Of a stretch of 64,000 bases of DNA, positions 55,581 through 63,995 are shown in pieces (the stretch's first letter is position 1; every line of letters starts with the position of its first letter). The stretch lies in NCBI RefSeq assembly GCF_017874715.1, contig NZ_JAGGLR010000004.1:310001-374000 (forward strand). The letters are read 5' to 3'. Both the position numbers and the translations under genes were made by a program. This DNA comes from Streptomyces iranensis. GTDB lineage: Bacteria; Actinomycetota; Actinomycetes; Streptomycetales; Streptomycetaceae. The notes beneath the pieces were generated by a model. That model was given only the letters and a program-made list of their open reading frames with translations, was not told where the DNA came from and made no database searches.

Positions 55581-58500
55581 TCAGCCGTCCGATCCGCCAA
55601 GACCGGTGAGGCCGTCCCGGACCCGGTGGGCGTCGGGGTGGCCGAGGGAGTCGAACCGGGTCAGGGCCCGCTGCCAGCTGCGGCGGGCCCCGGCCCGGTC
55701 CCCGGCGGCCAGCTGGGCGCTGCCGAGCCGGTGCAGGGACTCGGCCTCCCGGACCCGCTCGCCCCGGCCGCGCCGCAGATCCACCGCGTGCCGGTAGCAG
55801 CTGATGGCCTGCTGGTGGTCGCCGACGTGCTGATGGGCGTAGCCGAGGCTGTCCCAGGCGGCGGACTCCCCGCGCCTGTCCCCCGCCTGCCGCAGCATGG
55901 TCAGCGCCTTCTCGCAGTGGACGAGGGTCTGCTGGAAGTCACCCAGCATGGCGTACGCCCAGCCGACGTTGTTCAGGGCGTACGCCTCGCCGCTGCGGTG
56001 GCCCGCCGCCCGGTACAGCTTCAGGGCGCGCAGCGCGTGGTGCAGTCCCTCGTCATGGCGTCCCTCCCGCTCACTGGCGAGGTTGAGCGCGCCATGGGCC
56101 AGGGCCTGGCCGACGGCGTTGCCGGTCTCGCGGTGCAGGTTCAGGGCGCGCACCAGATGGCCGCGGGCCCGGTCGTAGCGCCCCATCCGCAGATCGGCGA
56201 GGCCCAGGGCATAGCAGGAGTGAGCCTGACCGGCGAGGTCGCGGATGCGGTGGGCCGAGCCCAGGGCGATCCGGTGCACGGTGCGCTGGTCGTGCCAGTG
56301 GCCCCGCTGGTCCAGGAACTCCGTGAGCGACCAGGCCAGTTGCCAGGCGTGGGTCTCGAATCCGGCCTCCGCGGCCTCCTGCAGGGCCGCCATCAGCGCC
56401 GGACAGGTGACGATGAACCAGAGCAGCGCCTGGCCGTGCCCCGCGAACTCGCCGACGCCGACACCGGGCCGGACCGGCTCGACCGTGATCCGCTCCCGGT
56501 GCGGGGTGAAGGCCCTCCCGGCGGCCACGGCGGTGTGCAGATAGTGGTCGAGCATCCGGTGCAGCGCGGTACGGCGCTCCTCCTGCGCGTCGTACGCCTG
56601 GGTGAGCTCCATGGCGTAGGCGCGCAGCAGATCGTGGAAGCCGTACTGACCGGGGGCGCGCTCGGTGATCAGATGCGCCCGGGTCAGCTGGATCAGCAGC
56701 CGGCGGGCCTGCGGCACCGGGATCCCCACCAGGCTGGCGGCCGCGGGGGCCGCGATGTCGGGGCCAGGGTGCACGCCCAGCAGCCGGAACAGCCGGGCGG
56801 CGTCGGCGTCCAGGGTGTGGTACGACCAGGAGAAGACGGCCCGGACATCGGTGGTGGCGTCCCCGCCCTCGAACGCGTCGAGGCTGCCGCGGGCGTCGCG
56901 CAGCTCCCCGGCGAGCGCCTCCAGGCCGAAGCGGGGGTGGGTGGCGGCGCGGGCGGCCACGATGGCGAGCGCGAGCGGCAGCCCGGCGCACACCGTGATG
57001 ACCTCCTCCACGGCCTCGGGCTCCGCGGCCACCCGCTCACCGCCCACCCGGCTGATCAGCAGTTCGCGCGCCTCGTCGCGGTCGAGCAGATCCAGCGGCA
57101 GCGGCTGGGCCTGCTCGGCGACGACCAGGCTGGTGAGCTCGTTACGGCTGGTCAGCACCACCAGACAGCCGGGGGAACCGGGCAGCAGGGGCCGCACCTG
57201 CTCGGCGTCCCGGGCGTTGTCGAGCAGGATCAGCATCCGGCGGTCGGCCAGCAGGCTCCGGTACAGCGCGGTCTGCGCCTCCAGGGTCGCGGGGATCCGG
57301 TGGGCGGGCACCTGGAAGGCGTCCAGGAAGCCCCGTACGGCCTCGGCGACGGTCATGGCCGAGTCGGTGGGGCCGAAGCCGCGCAGATTCACATAGAGCT
57401 GGCCATCGGGGAACCGGTCGCGGACGCGGTGGGCCCAGTGCACCGCGAGGGTGGTCTTGCCGAGGCCGCCGCTGCCCGCGATCACGGTGATCCTCGCGGC
57501 CGTGGACGCCCGTCCCCCTCCCCCGCCGTCGCCCTCGCCCGTGCCCGTGCCCGCGGGCAGCAGGGCGTCCAGCCCGGCCAGTTCGCGCTCACGGCCGGTG
57601 AAGTGGGCGACGTCGGAGGGGAGTTGCTGGGGTACGGCGGTGACGGCGGTGATCTGCTCGGGGGCGGGGGCGGTGGCGGGGGTGGAGGTGCCCGAGGGGT
57701 CGGCGGCGAGCTCGGGGGCTTCGGCCTCGTCGGCGGGCGGGATGCCCTCCGGGGCGGGGGCGGGCGCGGGCGCGGGCGCGGGGGTCGGGCCGGGTGGCGC
57801 GTCGGGCGGCGTCGGCACCGCGGGAGCGCTCCCGTACGCGCCGGACGGCCCGGAGGGATCCGCGGAGCGGCCGTCTTGGCTGTCCCGCCCGTCCCACCCG
57901 TCCCACGCGTCCCACCCGTCCCGGCTGTCCCGCCCGTCCCGGCTGTCCTCCAGCGCCTGCCGGTGGAGCCGCTGCAGCTCGTCGCCGGGCTCGATGCCCA
58001 GCTCCTCCACGTACCTCCGGCGGGTGGAGCGGAACAGCGCGAGGGCGTCGGCCCGCCTGCCACAGCGCCGTAGCGCCTCCATCAGCAGCGCCACCGAGCA
58101 TTCCCGCAAGGGGTGTTCGGCCACCAGGGCAGACAGCTCCGCGGCGGCCTCGTGGTGGCGTCCGGAGCGCAGATCGATCGCGGCACACTCCTCGACCGCG
58201 GCCCGCCGCTCCTCCTCCAGACCGGCGCCCAGGGTCTCGGGCAGCCAGCCGCCCGCGACATCCGCCAGCGCGGGCCCGCGCCACAGCTGGAGCGCGGCGC
58301 GCAGCAGCTCCCCGGCTCGGGCCTCGGCGGCCACGGCGGCCTCGGGCTCCCCGGTGGCCCCGGCGTCCTTGGGAGCCTCCCGCGCGGCCCGCACCAGATC
58401 GCGGAACCGGTGCAGATCGACCTGCTCACGCGCGGCGGTCAGCGAATAGCCCTTCGCCGACGTCGTCAACTCGGCCCCGGGCAAGGCGGACAGGATCCGC

Positions 58501-58718
58501 CGCAGCTTGGAAATCTGTACCTGTACGGCGTTTCGCGCGGACCCCGGTGGGTCCTCGCCCCATACTGCCAACACCAGCCTGTCGACGGACACCACGCGGC
58601 CGGAGGCCATCAGCAGCATCGCCAGAACGGACCGCTGTTGTGCGGCGGTCGGCCCCAGCAGACGCTCGCCCTGCCATATTCCGACCGGTCCCAACAGGCG
58701 AAACTCGGTCCCATCCAC
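55581..58718 (-). CDS. AfsR/SARP-family regulator (BTAD, NB-ARC, TPR)
   Basis: This 1045-residue transcriptional activator has an OmpR-like winged helix in residues 1-95 (FRLLGPVGIW, VSVDRLVLAVWGEDPPGSAR) and a BTAD domain to ~255 (RRYVEELGIEPGDELQRLHR). A low-complexity linker of RDG/WDG and Ala/Pro repeats covers ~260-365. The NB-ARC ATPase has P-loop GSGGLGKTTLAV near residues 414-425 and LILLDNARDAEQVRPLLPG. Tetratricopeptide repeats follow from ~800 (YALNNVGWAYAMLGDFQQTL, ESAAWDSLGYAHQHVGDHQQ). It starts at GTG 58718. AfsR-type proteins control secondary metabolism; targets here are unknown. Confidence 0.94.
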   Translation of the reverse strand: MDGTEFRLLGPVGIWQGERLLGPTAAQQRSVLAMLLMASGRVVSVDRLVLAVWGEDPPGSARNAVQVQISKLRRILSALPGAELTTSAKGYSLTAAREQVDLHRFRDLVRAAREAPKDAGATGEPEAAVAAEARAGELLRAALQLWRGPALADVAGGWLPETLGAGLEEERRAAVEECAAIDLRSGRHHEAAAELSALVAEHPLRECSVALLMEALRRCGRRADALALFRSTRRRYVEELGIEPGDELQRLHRQALEDSRDGRDSRDGWDAWDGWDGRDSQDGRSADPSGPSGAYGSAPAVPTPPDAPPGPTPAPAPAPAPAPEGIPPADEAEAPELAADPSGTSTPATAPAPEQITAVTAVPQQLPSDVAHFTGRERELAGLDALLPAGTGTGEGDGGGGGRASTAARITVIAGSGGLGKTTLAVHWAHRVRDRFPDGQLYVNLRGFGPTDSAMTVAEAVRGFLDAFQVPAHRIPATLEAQTALYRSLLADRRMLILLDNARDAEQVRPLLPGSPGCLVVLTSRNELTSLVVAEQAQPLPLDLLDRDEARELLISRVGGERVAAEPEAVEEVITVCAGLPLALAIVAARAATHPRFGLEALAGELRDARGSLDAFEGGDATTDVRAVFSWSYHTLDADAARLFRLLGVHPGPDIAAPAAASLVGIPVPQARRLLIQLTRAHLITERAPGQYGFHDLLRAYAMELTQAYDAQEERRTALHRMLDHYLHTAVAAGRAFTPHRERITVEPVRPGVGVGEFAGHGQALLWFIVTCPALMAALQEAAEAGFETHAWQLAWSLTEFLDQRGHWHDQRTVHRIALGSAHRIRDLAGQAHSCYALGLADLRMGRYDRARGHLVRALNLHRETGNAVGQALAHGALNLASEREGRHDEGLHHALRALKLYRAAGHRSGEAYALNNVGWAYAMLGDFQQTLVHCEKALTMLRQAGDRRGESAAWDSLGYAHQHVGDHQQAISCYRHAVDLRRGRGERVREAESLHRLGSAQLAAGDRAGARRSWQRALTRFDSLGHPDAHRVRDGLTGLGGSDG
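57880..57960. repeat. 9-bp tandem repeat coding the DG-rich linker
   Basis: A GGGACGGGT-like nine-base unit is repeated about nine times within the regulator gene. It encodes alternating RDS, RDG and WDG triplets between the BTAD and NB-ARC domains. Confidence 0.7.
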
Positions 58719-58972
58719 ACACTGCCCCCGTTGGTACCAGAGATTTCACTGTGACCACTTGGAAGCCTACCCACGGGTTCGGGTCAGCGAGGCATCAGCG
58801 GGATATCAGCGGCTCGTAGCACCCTACGAGTGTTCGAGGGTCCCACGGGCACCAGAAGCTCTCCCCGGTCACCGCTGGCGGCGGCGGCCGGACCGGAACT
58901 CTCCGGTCTCCGGGCCCTCTTCCGACGATGAACGGGGGACGGTATGGCAGTGAGGTGCCGAGGAGGCGGCTC
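58719..58972. other. Divergent intergenic region of AfsR-like regulator and small gene
   Basis: About 250 bases without a gene. A patch AT-richer than its flanks at 58735-58830 is where the regulator's promoter should lie. No clear heptameric direct repeats of the kind bound by SARPs were seen. Confidence 0.4.
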
Positions 58973-59167
58973 ATGACCACCGCAGGAGGAACACGGAGCA
59001 CACCACGGATCGGCGAACTCGTCTACGACCTCGAGCGCGAGGCCATGGGCCGGGTCGCCTACGTGGACACCGGCGGGAACATCGCCTGGGTCAAACCCCT
59101 GCGCGAGGGCCCCGAGTGGACGGCCCTGCCGGAACAGCTGCGCCGCGCGCCGGACGGCGAGCGGTAG
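58973..59167 (+). CDS. Small conserved-type hypothetical protein (64 aa)
   Basis: This 64-residue protein starts at ATG 58973 (MTTAGGTRSTPRIGELVYDL) with GGAGG 6 bases upstream. It reads IGELVYDLEREAMGRVAYVD and IAWVKPLREGPEWTALPEQL, a short beta-rich, SH3-like pattern seen in small Streptomyces proteins. No catalytic residues are evident. It stands alone between the AfsR-like gene and the repeat-rich region. Confidence 0.65.
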   Translation: MTTAGGTRSTPRIGELVYDLEREAMGRVAYVDTGGNIAWVKPLREGPEWTALPEQLRRAPDGER

Positions 59168-59188
59168 GAGGTGTCCGGCGGATGGTGA

Positions 59189-59280
59189 CGCCTGCGGCGG
59201 GCTGTTCCCCTCCCCGCCCTTTCCCGAAGCATCGATATGCGGCTCCGCCGCGTGGTGGGGCTCCGCCCCAGACCCCGGGG
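59189..59280 (-). repeat. Interspersed repeat, copy B (inverted relative to copy A)
   Basis: The reverse complement reads GCGGCGGAGCCGCATATCGA, then GCTTCGGGAAAGGGCGGGG and CAGCCCGCCGCAGGCG, nearly identical to copy A over about 68 bases. It extends into GGGGCGGAGCCCC. Confidence 0.8.
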
Positions 59281-59411
59281 CCCAGGGGCCGCCGGACACC
59301 CCGTAAGGCGCTGACGCGCCTTCGGCGCCAAGACCAGCCGGGCACCGCCGAGGACCCCTTGGCGGCCGGGCCAATGCCGGCGTCTCGCGTCTTCCAACGG
59401 GGGGAAGACGC

Positions 59412-59543
59412 GGGGCGCCATTCGTCTTGTGCGCGACGCGGTTGTCGTGCGCCGGACGCCACGCGGCGTGTCCACAAGGCCCTGCCCTCCGTCGTGCGCA
59501 AGACGCCACGCGACCTGTGCGGGGCGCCATTCGTCTTGTGCGC
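59412..59543 (+). repeat. Long-spaced direct repeat (23 bp, 109 bp apart)
   Basis: The 23 bases at 59412-59434, beginning GGGGCGCCATTCGTCTTGTG, recur exactly at 59521-59543. The DNA between them has related imperfect copies built on CGCCACGCG and GTGCGC. The whole interval 59168-59624 contains no convincing gene. Confidence 0.7.
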
Positions 59544-59576
59544 CACGCCATGCGCCCCGGGCACATGAAACGCGCA

Positions 59577-59608
59577 CGGCCCTGCCCCGATTCAGGAGGG
59601 CAGGGCCG
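59577..59608 (-). terminator. Hairpin terminator downstream of dctA
   Basis: CGGCCCTGCCC (59577-59587) pairs perfectly with GGGCAGGGCCG (59598-59608), 17 bases beyond the dctA stop on the minus strand. Confidence 0.7.
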
Positions 59609-59624
59609 CGTTGCGCGTGGGGTG

Positions 59625-61064
59625 TCAGGCGGGCACGTGCTCCTTCGCCGTGTCACCGCCACGCCGCTCGGGGAGGGACTTGCCCTCGGCCGCCTCGGAG
59701 TCGTCCGCGGCCGGGCCGTGGCCGCCCCCCTTGTAGGCGAACGCGGAGGCGTCGAACGGCAGCCGTCCGGCGAGGACTTCGTTCATCCGCTCCTTGTCGA
59801 CCTCCTTGGTCCAGGTGCCGACCAGGACGGTCGCGACCGCGTTGCCCGCGAAGTTGGTGAGGGCGCGGGCCTCGCTCATGAAGCGGTCGATGCCGACGAT
59901 CAGGCCGACGCCGTCGACCAGTTCGGGCCGGTGCGACTGCAGACCGCCCGCCAGCGTCGCCATTCCCGCGCCGGTCACACCGGCGGCGCCCTTCGAGGCG
60001 ACGATCATGAAGACGAGCAGGGATATCTGCTGGCCTATGGAGAGCGGGTCACCCATGGCCTCGGCGATGAACAGCGAGGACATGGTCAGGTAGATGGCGG
60101 TGCCGTCCAGGTTGAAGGAGTAGCCGGTGGGGACGGTGATGCCGACGACCGGCCTGCTGACACCCGCGTGCTCCATCTTCGCGATGAGCAGCGGCAGCGC
60201 CGACTCGGAGGAGGACGTCGACAGGATCAGCAGGAACTCCCGCGCCAGGTACTTCAGCAGCAGGAAGATGTTCACGCCCGCGACCAGCCGCAGGATCGTC
60301 CCGAGGACGACGAAGACGAACAGCAAGCAGGTGGTATAGAAGCCGATCATGATGACCGCGAGCGCCTTGAGCGCGTCCAGACCGGTCTCGCCGACCACGG
60401 CGGCGATCGCGCCGAAGGCGCCGATCGGGGCGGCCCACATGACCATCGACAGCAGCTTGAAGACGAGCTGCTGTATGTGGCCTATGCCGCGCAGCACCGG
60501 CTCGCCCGCCTTGCCCATCGCCTGGAGGGCGAAGCCCGCGAGCAGCGCCACGAACAGCGTCTGCAGCACCTCGCCACCGGTGAAGGCGGACACGAGCGTG
60601 GTCGGGATGATGCCGACCAGGAAGTCCGCCATCGACTCATGGGCGCCCTCGGCCTGGCTCTGCCCGGCCTGGGCCGCCTCGTGGCTCATGTGCAGACCGC
60701 TGCCGGGATCGAGGAAGTTGCCGACGATCAGACCGATCGCGAGGGCGACGGTGGACATCAGCATGAAGTAGCCGAGTGCGAGACCGCCTACGGCACCGAC
60801 CTTCGCGGCCTTCCGCACCGAACCGATGCCGAGCACGATCGTGCAGAAGATGATCGGCGAGATCAGCATCTTGATCAGGTTGACGAAGCCTTCGCCGATG
60901 GGCTTGAGCTCCACCGCGGTATCGGGGGCCACGAAGCCCACGAGGATGCCGAGCGCCACCGCCCCGATGACGGCGAGGTAGAGGTAGTGAATCCTTTCTT
61001 TCTTCGGCTTCGTCCCATCCGGTTCCGTACGCCCGGATGCGGGCGGCGTGGTGTCCGCAGCCAC
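59625..61064 (-). CDS. dctA: C4-dicarboxylate:cation symporter (DctA type)
   Basis: This 479-residue member of the DAACS (SLC1-like) family imports succinate, fumarate or malate with protons or sodium. Eight membrane segments and re-entrant loops are indicated by LYLAVIGAVALGILVGFVAP, NLIKMLISPIIFCTIVLGIG, the serine-rich LSTSSSESALP loop and GYSFNLDGTAIYLTMSSLFI. GAGMATLAGG and NFAGNAVATVLVG complete the substrate site. I chose GTG 61064 with GGAGG upstream; the frame opens at 61235 and would overlap the divergent kinase. A ~40-residue acidic/basic C-terminal tail is strain-type variable. It diverges from a DcuS-like kinase, the usual regulator of such transporters. Confidence 0.94.
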   Translation of the reverse strand: MAADTTPPASGRTEPDGTKPKKERIHYLYLAVIGAVALGILVGFVAPDTAVELKPIGEGFVNLIKMLISPIIFCTIVLGIGSVRKAAKVGAVGGLALGYFMLMSTVALAIGLIVGNFLDPGSGLHMSHEAAQAGQSQAEGAHESMADFLVGIIPTTLVSAFTGGEVLQTLFVALLAGFALQAMGKAGEPVLRGIGHIQQLVFKLLSMVMWAAPIGAFGAIAAVVGETGLDALKALAVIMIGFYTTCLLFVFVVLGTILRLVAGVNIFLLLKYLAREFLLILSTSSSESALPLLIAKMEHAGVSRPVVGITVPTGYSFNLDGTAIYLTMSSLFIAEAMGDPLSIGQQISLLVFMIVASKGAAGVTGAGMATLAGGLQSHRPELVDGVGLIVGIDRFMSEARALTNFAGNAVATVLVGTWTKEVDKERMNEVLAGRLPFDASAFAYKGGGHGPAADDSEAAEGKSLPERRGGDTAKEHVPA

Positions 61065-61221
61065 GGTGCTGCCTCCTTCTTTTCTGCCGTCCAACTGTCC
61101 CGGCGCTGTACTGTGTGCGGCTCGCACACCGCCTTGAACGGTCCCGGCGACTATGCCCCAGCCTGTGACGGGGGTCACCCTTCCGTTCATTTCGTTCACG
61201 CAAAGATGCGTGTGCAGACTG

Positions 61222-62850
61222 ATGGCCATGCGCATCCCCCACCCCCGGAGCCTGGCGGGCCAGCTGTTCGCGATGCAGGTCGTGCTGGTCGCCGCCCTGG
61301 TGGCCGGATGCGCCGTCTTCGCCTACGTGACCGACCGCGAGCAGGCGGTAGTGGCCGCGCGGCAGCGGGCGACCGCCGCCGCGGTGGCCGTCGCCGACTC
61401 CCCGTCGGTCGCCGAGGCCGCGCGGTCCAAGGACCCCACGGCCCGGCTCCAGCCGTACGCGGAGAAGGTGCGCCGGGACACCGGCGTCACCTTCGTCACG
61501 ATCATGGATACCCACGGGGTGCGCTGGGCGCACCCCGATCCGCGCCAGATCGGCGCCACCTATCTCGGCCACATCAAGCCCGCGCTGCGCGGGCGGATCT
61601 TCGACGAGACGTACACCGGCACGCTCGGCTCCTCCGTGCGCGTGGTCGCCCCGGTGCGCGACGCCCGCGCCGGGGGCCGGATCACCGCGCTGGTCAGCGC
61701 GGGCATAACGGTGGACACGATCAGCGCCCAGGTGCGCCGCCAGCTGCTCGCGCTGCTCGGCGTCGCGGCCGCCGCGCTCGCGGTCGGCGGCCTGTGCGCG
61801 TATGTGATCAACGCCCGGCTGCGCCGCCATACACACGGGATGAACGCGGCCGAGCTGAGCCGGATGCACGACTACCACCAGGCCGCGCTGCACGCCGTGC
61901 GCGAAGGGCTGCTGATGCTCGACGGCCAGCGGCGGATCGCGCTGATCAACGACGGCGGGCGGGAACTGCTCGGCCTGCCCGAGGACTCCGTCGGCCGCTA
62001 CGCCTCCGACCTGGGCCTGCCACCCGCACTGACCGGCGCCCTGCTGGCCACCGAGCCGCGCGTGGACGAACTGCATCTGACCGCGGAACGGGTCGTGGTC
62101 CTCAACACCTCACCGGTGAGCAGCGGTGAGCAACGCGGCACGGTCGTCACGCTGCGCGACCACACCGAGCTTCAGGCGCTCTCCGGCGAACTGGACTCGG
62201 TGCGCGGCTTCGCGGAGGCGCTGCGCTCCCAGGCCCATGAGGCCGCGAACCGGCTGCATGCCGTCGTCTCACTGATCGAACTGGGCCGGGAGGACGAGGC
62301 GGTCGACTTCGCCACCGCCGAGCTGGAGCTGGCCCAGGCCCTGACCGACCAGGTGGTGGCGGCCGTCGCCGAACCCGTCCTGGCCGCCCTGCTGCTGGGC
62401 AAGGCGGCCCAGGCCAGCGAGCGCGGCGTCGAGCTCGTCCTGGCCCCCGACAGCCGTATCGACGACGGCGTCCTCCCGCCCGGCCTGCCCGCCCGCGACC
62501 TGGTGACCATCCTCGGCAACCTCATCGACAACGCCACGGACGCGGCCGCCGAGGGCGTCGGCAACGAGTCGGCCCCGCGCAGCGCCCGCGTCACGGTCAC
62601 CGCCCGCACGGACGCCGGCGAGCTGACCCTGCGGGTGTCGGACACCGGCGCCGGGCTCGACCCGGCGGCGGCCGAGGAGGTCTTCCGCCGCGGCTGGAGC
62701 ACGAAGTCCCCGGGGCGCGGCATCGGCCTGGCCCTGGTCCGGCAGGCCACCCGCCGCAACGCGGGCACGGTGGAAGTGACCACCTCCCCCGACGGCGGCG
62801 CCGAATTCACCGCCCGTCTCCCCCTGACGACCCCGGCCGTCACGCCGTGA
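61222..62850 (+). CDS. DcuS/CitA-type sensor histidine kinase
   Basis: This 542-residue membrane kinase is predicted to sense external C4-dicarboxylates or citrate. It has a first membrane helix (LFAMQVVLVAALVAGCAVFA), an extracytoplasmic PAS-like sensor (TGVTFVTIMDTHGVRWAHPD, RIFDETYTGTLGSSVRVVAP), a second helix near residues 170-195, and a cytoplasmic PAS (EGLLMLDGQRRIALINDGGR). The SPOB-type phosphoacceptor is in SQAHEAANRLHAVVSLIELG with His339. The ATPase has an N-box GNLIDNATDAA and GRGIGLALVRQATRRNAG. The start is uncertain: ATG 61222 or 61228, with no good ribosome-binding site. Divergent dctA is the probable target. Confidence 0.93.
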   Translation: MAMRIPHPRSLAGQLFAMQVVLVAALVAGCAVFAYVTDREQAVVAARQRATAAAVAVADSPSVAEAARSKDPTARLQPYAEKVRRDTGVTFVTIMDTHGVRWAHPDPRQIGATYLGHIKPALRGRIFDETYTGTLGSSVRVVAPVRDARAGGRITALVSAGITVDTISAQVRRQLLALLGVAAAALAVGGLCAYVINARLRRHTHGMNAAELSRMHDYHQAALHAVREGLLMLDGQRRIALINDGGRELLGLPEDSVGRYASDLGLPPALTGALLATEPRVDELHLTAERVVVLNTSPVSSGEQRGTVVTLRDHTELQALSGELDSVRGFAEALRSQAHEAANRLHAVVSLIELGREDEAVDFATAELELAQALTDQVVAAVAEPVLAALLLGKAAQASERGVELVLAPDSRIDDGVLPPGLPARDLVTILGNLIDNATDAAAEGVGNESAPRSARVTVTARTDAGELTLRVSDTGAGLDPAAAEEVFRRGWSTKSPGRGIGLALVRQATRRNAGTVEVTTSPDGGAEFTARLPLTTPAVTP

Positions 62851-63052
62851 GCGGCCCTCTGGACGACCCGGCCGCCGGCGGCCATATCCGGCCGTCCGGG
62901 AGTGGGGGTCCGCGGGCGGAGGCCCCGGGAGACAGGGCGTAGGGGAATCGTCACCGTAGGGATCTGGCCACTTGCGGTTACCCTCCGTAAATTGGAGCCC
63001 TGAGCTTCCCGCGCGCACCGCGTTTCGACCGCGTTTCGAGAGGAATCCGTTC

Positions 63053-63763
63053 ATGAGCCCGCCGCAGGCGAGACCGGGGGATCCGGCGCCGATCCGGGTT
63101 CTCGTCGTCGAAGACGACCCCGTCGCGGCGGACGCGCACCGGATGTACGTCGAGCGCGTTCCCGGCTTCGCCGTCGTCGGAGCGGCGCGGAGTGGCGGGG
63201 ACGCGCAGCGGTTGCTGGAGCGGACGCCCGCCGATCTGCTGCTGCTGGACCTCTACCTCCCCGACGGGCACGGCCTCCAGCTCGTACGGGCGCTGCGCGC
63301 CGCCGGGAACGGCGCGGATGTGATCGCGGTCACCTCGGCCCGGGACCTCGCGGTGGTCCGCGACGGAGTCTCCCTCGGGGTCGTGCAGTACGTGCTGAAA
63401 CCGTTCACCTTCTCCACCCTCCGGGACCGCCTCCTCCGGTACGCCGAGTTCCGCGCGACCGCGGGCGAGGCCAGCGGGCAGGACGAGGTGGACCGGGCGC
63501 TGGCCGCACTGCGGGCGCCGCAGCCCGCCGCGATGCCGAAGGGGCTGACCCAGGCCACCCTGCACGCGGTCACCGAGGCGCTGCGCGGCGCGGCGGAAGA
63601 GGGCATCTCGGCCGCGGCCACCGCCGAGACCGTGGGAATCTCCCGGATCACCGCCCGCCGCTATCTGGAACACCTGGTGGAGGCGGGGCGCGCCGCCCGC
63701 GCCCCGCACTACGGGCAGATCGGACGGCCCGAGCTGCTGTACCGCTGGCTCAGCGAGCACTAG
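63053..63763 (+). CDS. CitB/DcuR-type response regulator
   Basis: This 236-residue response regulator has a receiver domain with the acidic pocket VLVVEDDPVAADAHRMYVER, phospho-acceptor Asp66 in LLLLDLYLPDGHG, a conserved Thr in AVTSARD and Lys in YVLKPFTF. The DNA-binding part is a DcuR/CitB helix-turn-helix, EGISAAATAETVGISRITAR then RYLEHLVEAG. ATG 63053 follows GAGGAA. It lies 202 bases after the kinase, wider than usual for a two-component pair, with small hairpins between. It probably activates dctA in response to dicarboxylates. Confidence 0.94.
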   Translation: MSPPQARPGDPAPIRVLVVEDDPVAADAHRMYVERVPGFAVVGAARSGGDAQRLLERTPADLLLLDLYLPDGHGLQLVRALRAAGNGADVIAVTSARDLAVVRDGVSLGVVQYVLKPFTFSTLRDRLLRYAEFRATAGEASGQDEVDRALAALRAPQPAAMPKGLTQATLHAVTEALRGAAEEGISAAATAETVGISRITARRYLEHLVEAGRAARAPHYGQIGRPELLYRWLSEH

Positions 63764-63995
63764 GCGCTTCGCTGGAAGTGCCCTGACCTGCCGTCGATCG
63801 ACTGCGGCGCCCTCGTGGCTGGTCGCGCCCCGCGGCGGAGCCGCATATCGATACAGCCCCGCGCCCCTTCGGGGCGCTGTCCGCGGTCGCGGTCGCGATC
63901 GCGGCTTCGTACGCTCGCTGCAACCGCTCGGAAGCGGTGGGGCTCTTCGGGCTTTCGCGCATGACGCCGAGGTGGATCTCGCGAAGTTCGTCCAT
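63750..63995 (-). CDS. Possible partial small protein running into a repeat element
   Basis: A frame at the window edge reads MDELREIHLGVMRESPKSPT then SERLQRAYEAAIATATADSA, which looks like protein. It then passes into the interspersed repeat (SICGSAAGRDQPRGR) and ends inside the response-regulator gene on the opposite strand. The first ~40 residues may be genuine; the tail looks like repeat translation. The true start could be beyond the window, and the evidence is weak. Confidence 0.3.
   Translation of the reverse strand: MDELREIHLGVMRESPKSPTASERLQRAYEAAIATATADSAPKGRGAVSICGSAAGRDQPRGRRSRSTAGQGTSSEAPSAR
63830..63879 (+). repeat. Interspersed repeat, copy C (partial)
   Basis: GCGGCGGAGCCGCATATCGA at 63832-63851 matches the core of copies A and B. 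The following GCGCCCCTTCGGGGCGC forms a hairpin that the other copies lack. Confidence 0.7.

Noticed and set aside
55626..58073. 815-residue plus-strand frame antisense to the AfsR-like gene
   Set aside because: It mirrors the regulator's codons (V/G/Q/R runs) and lacks any domain pattern.
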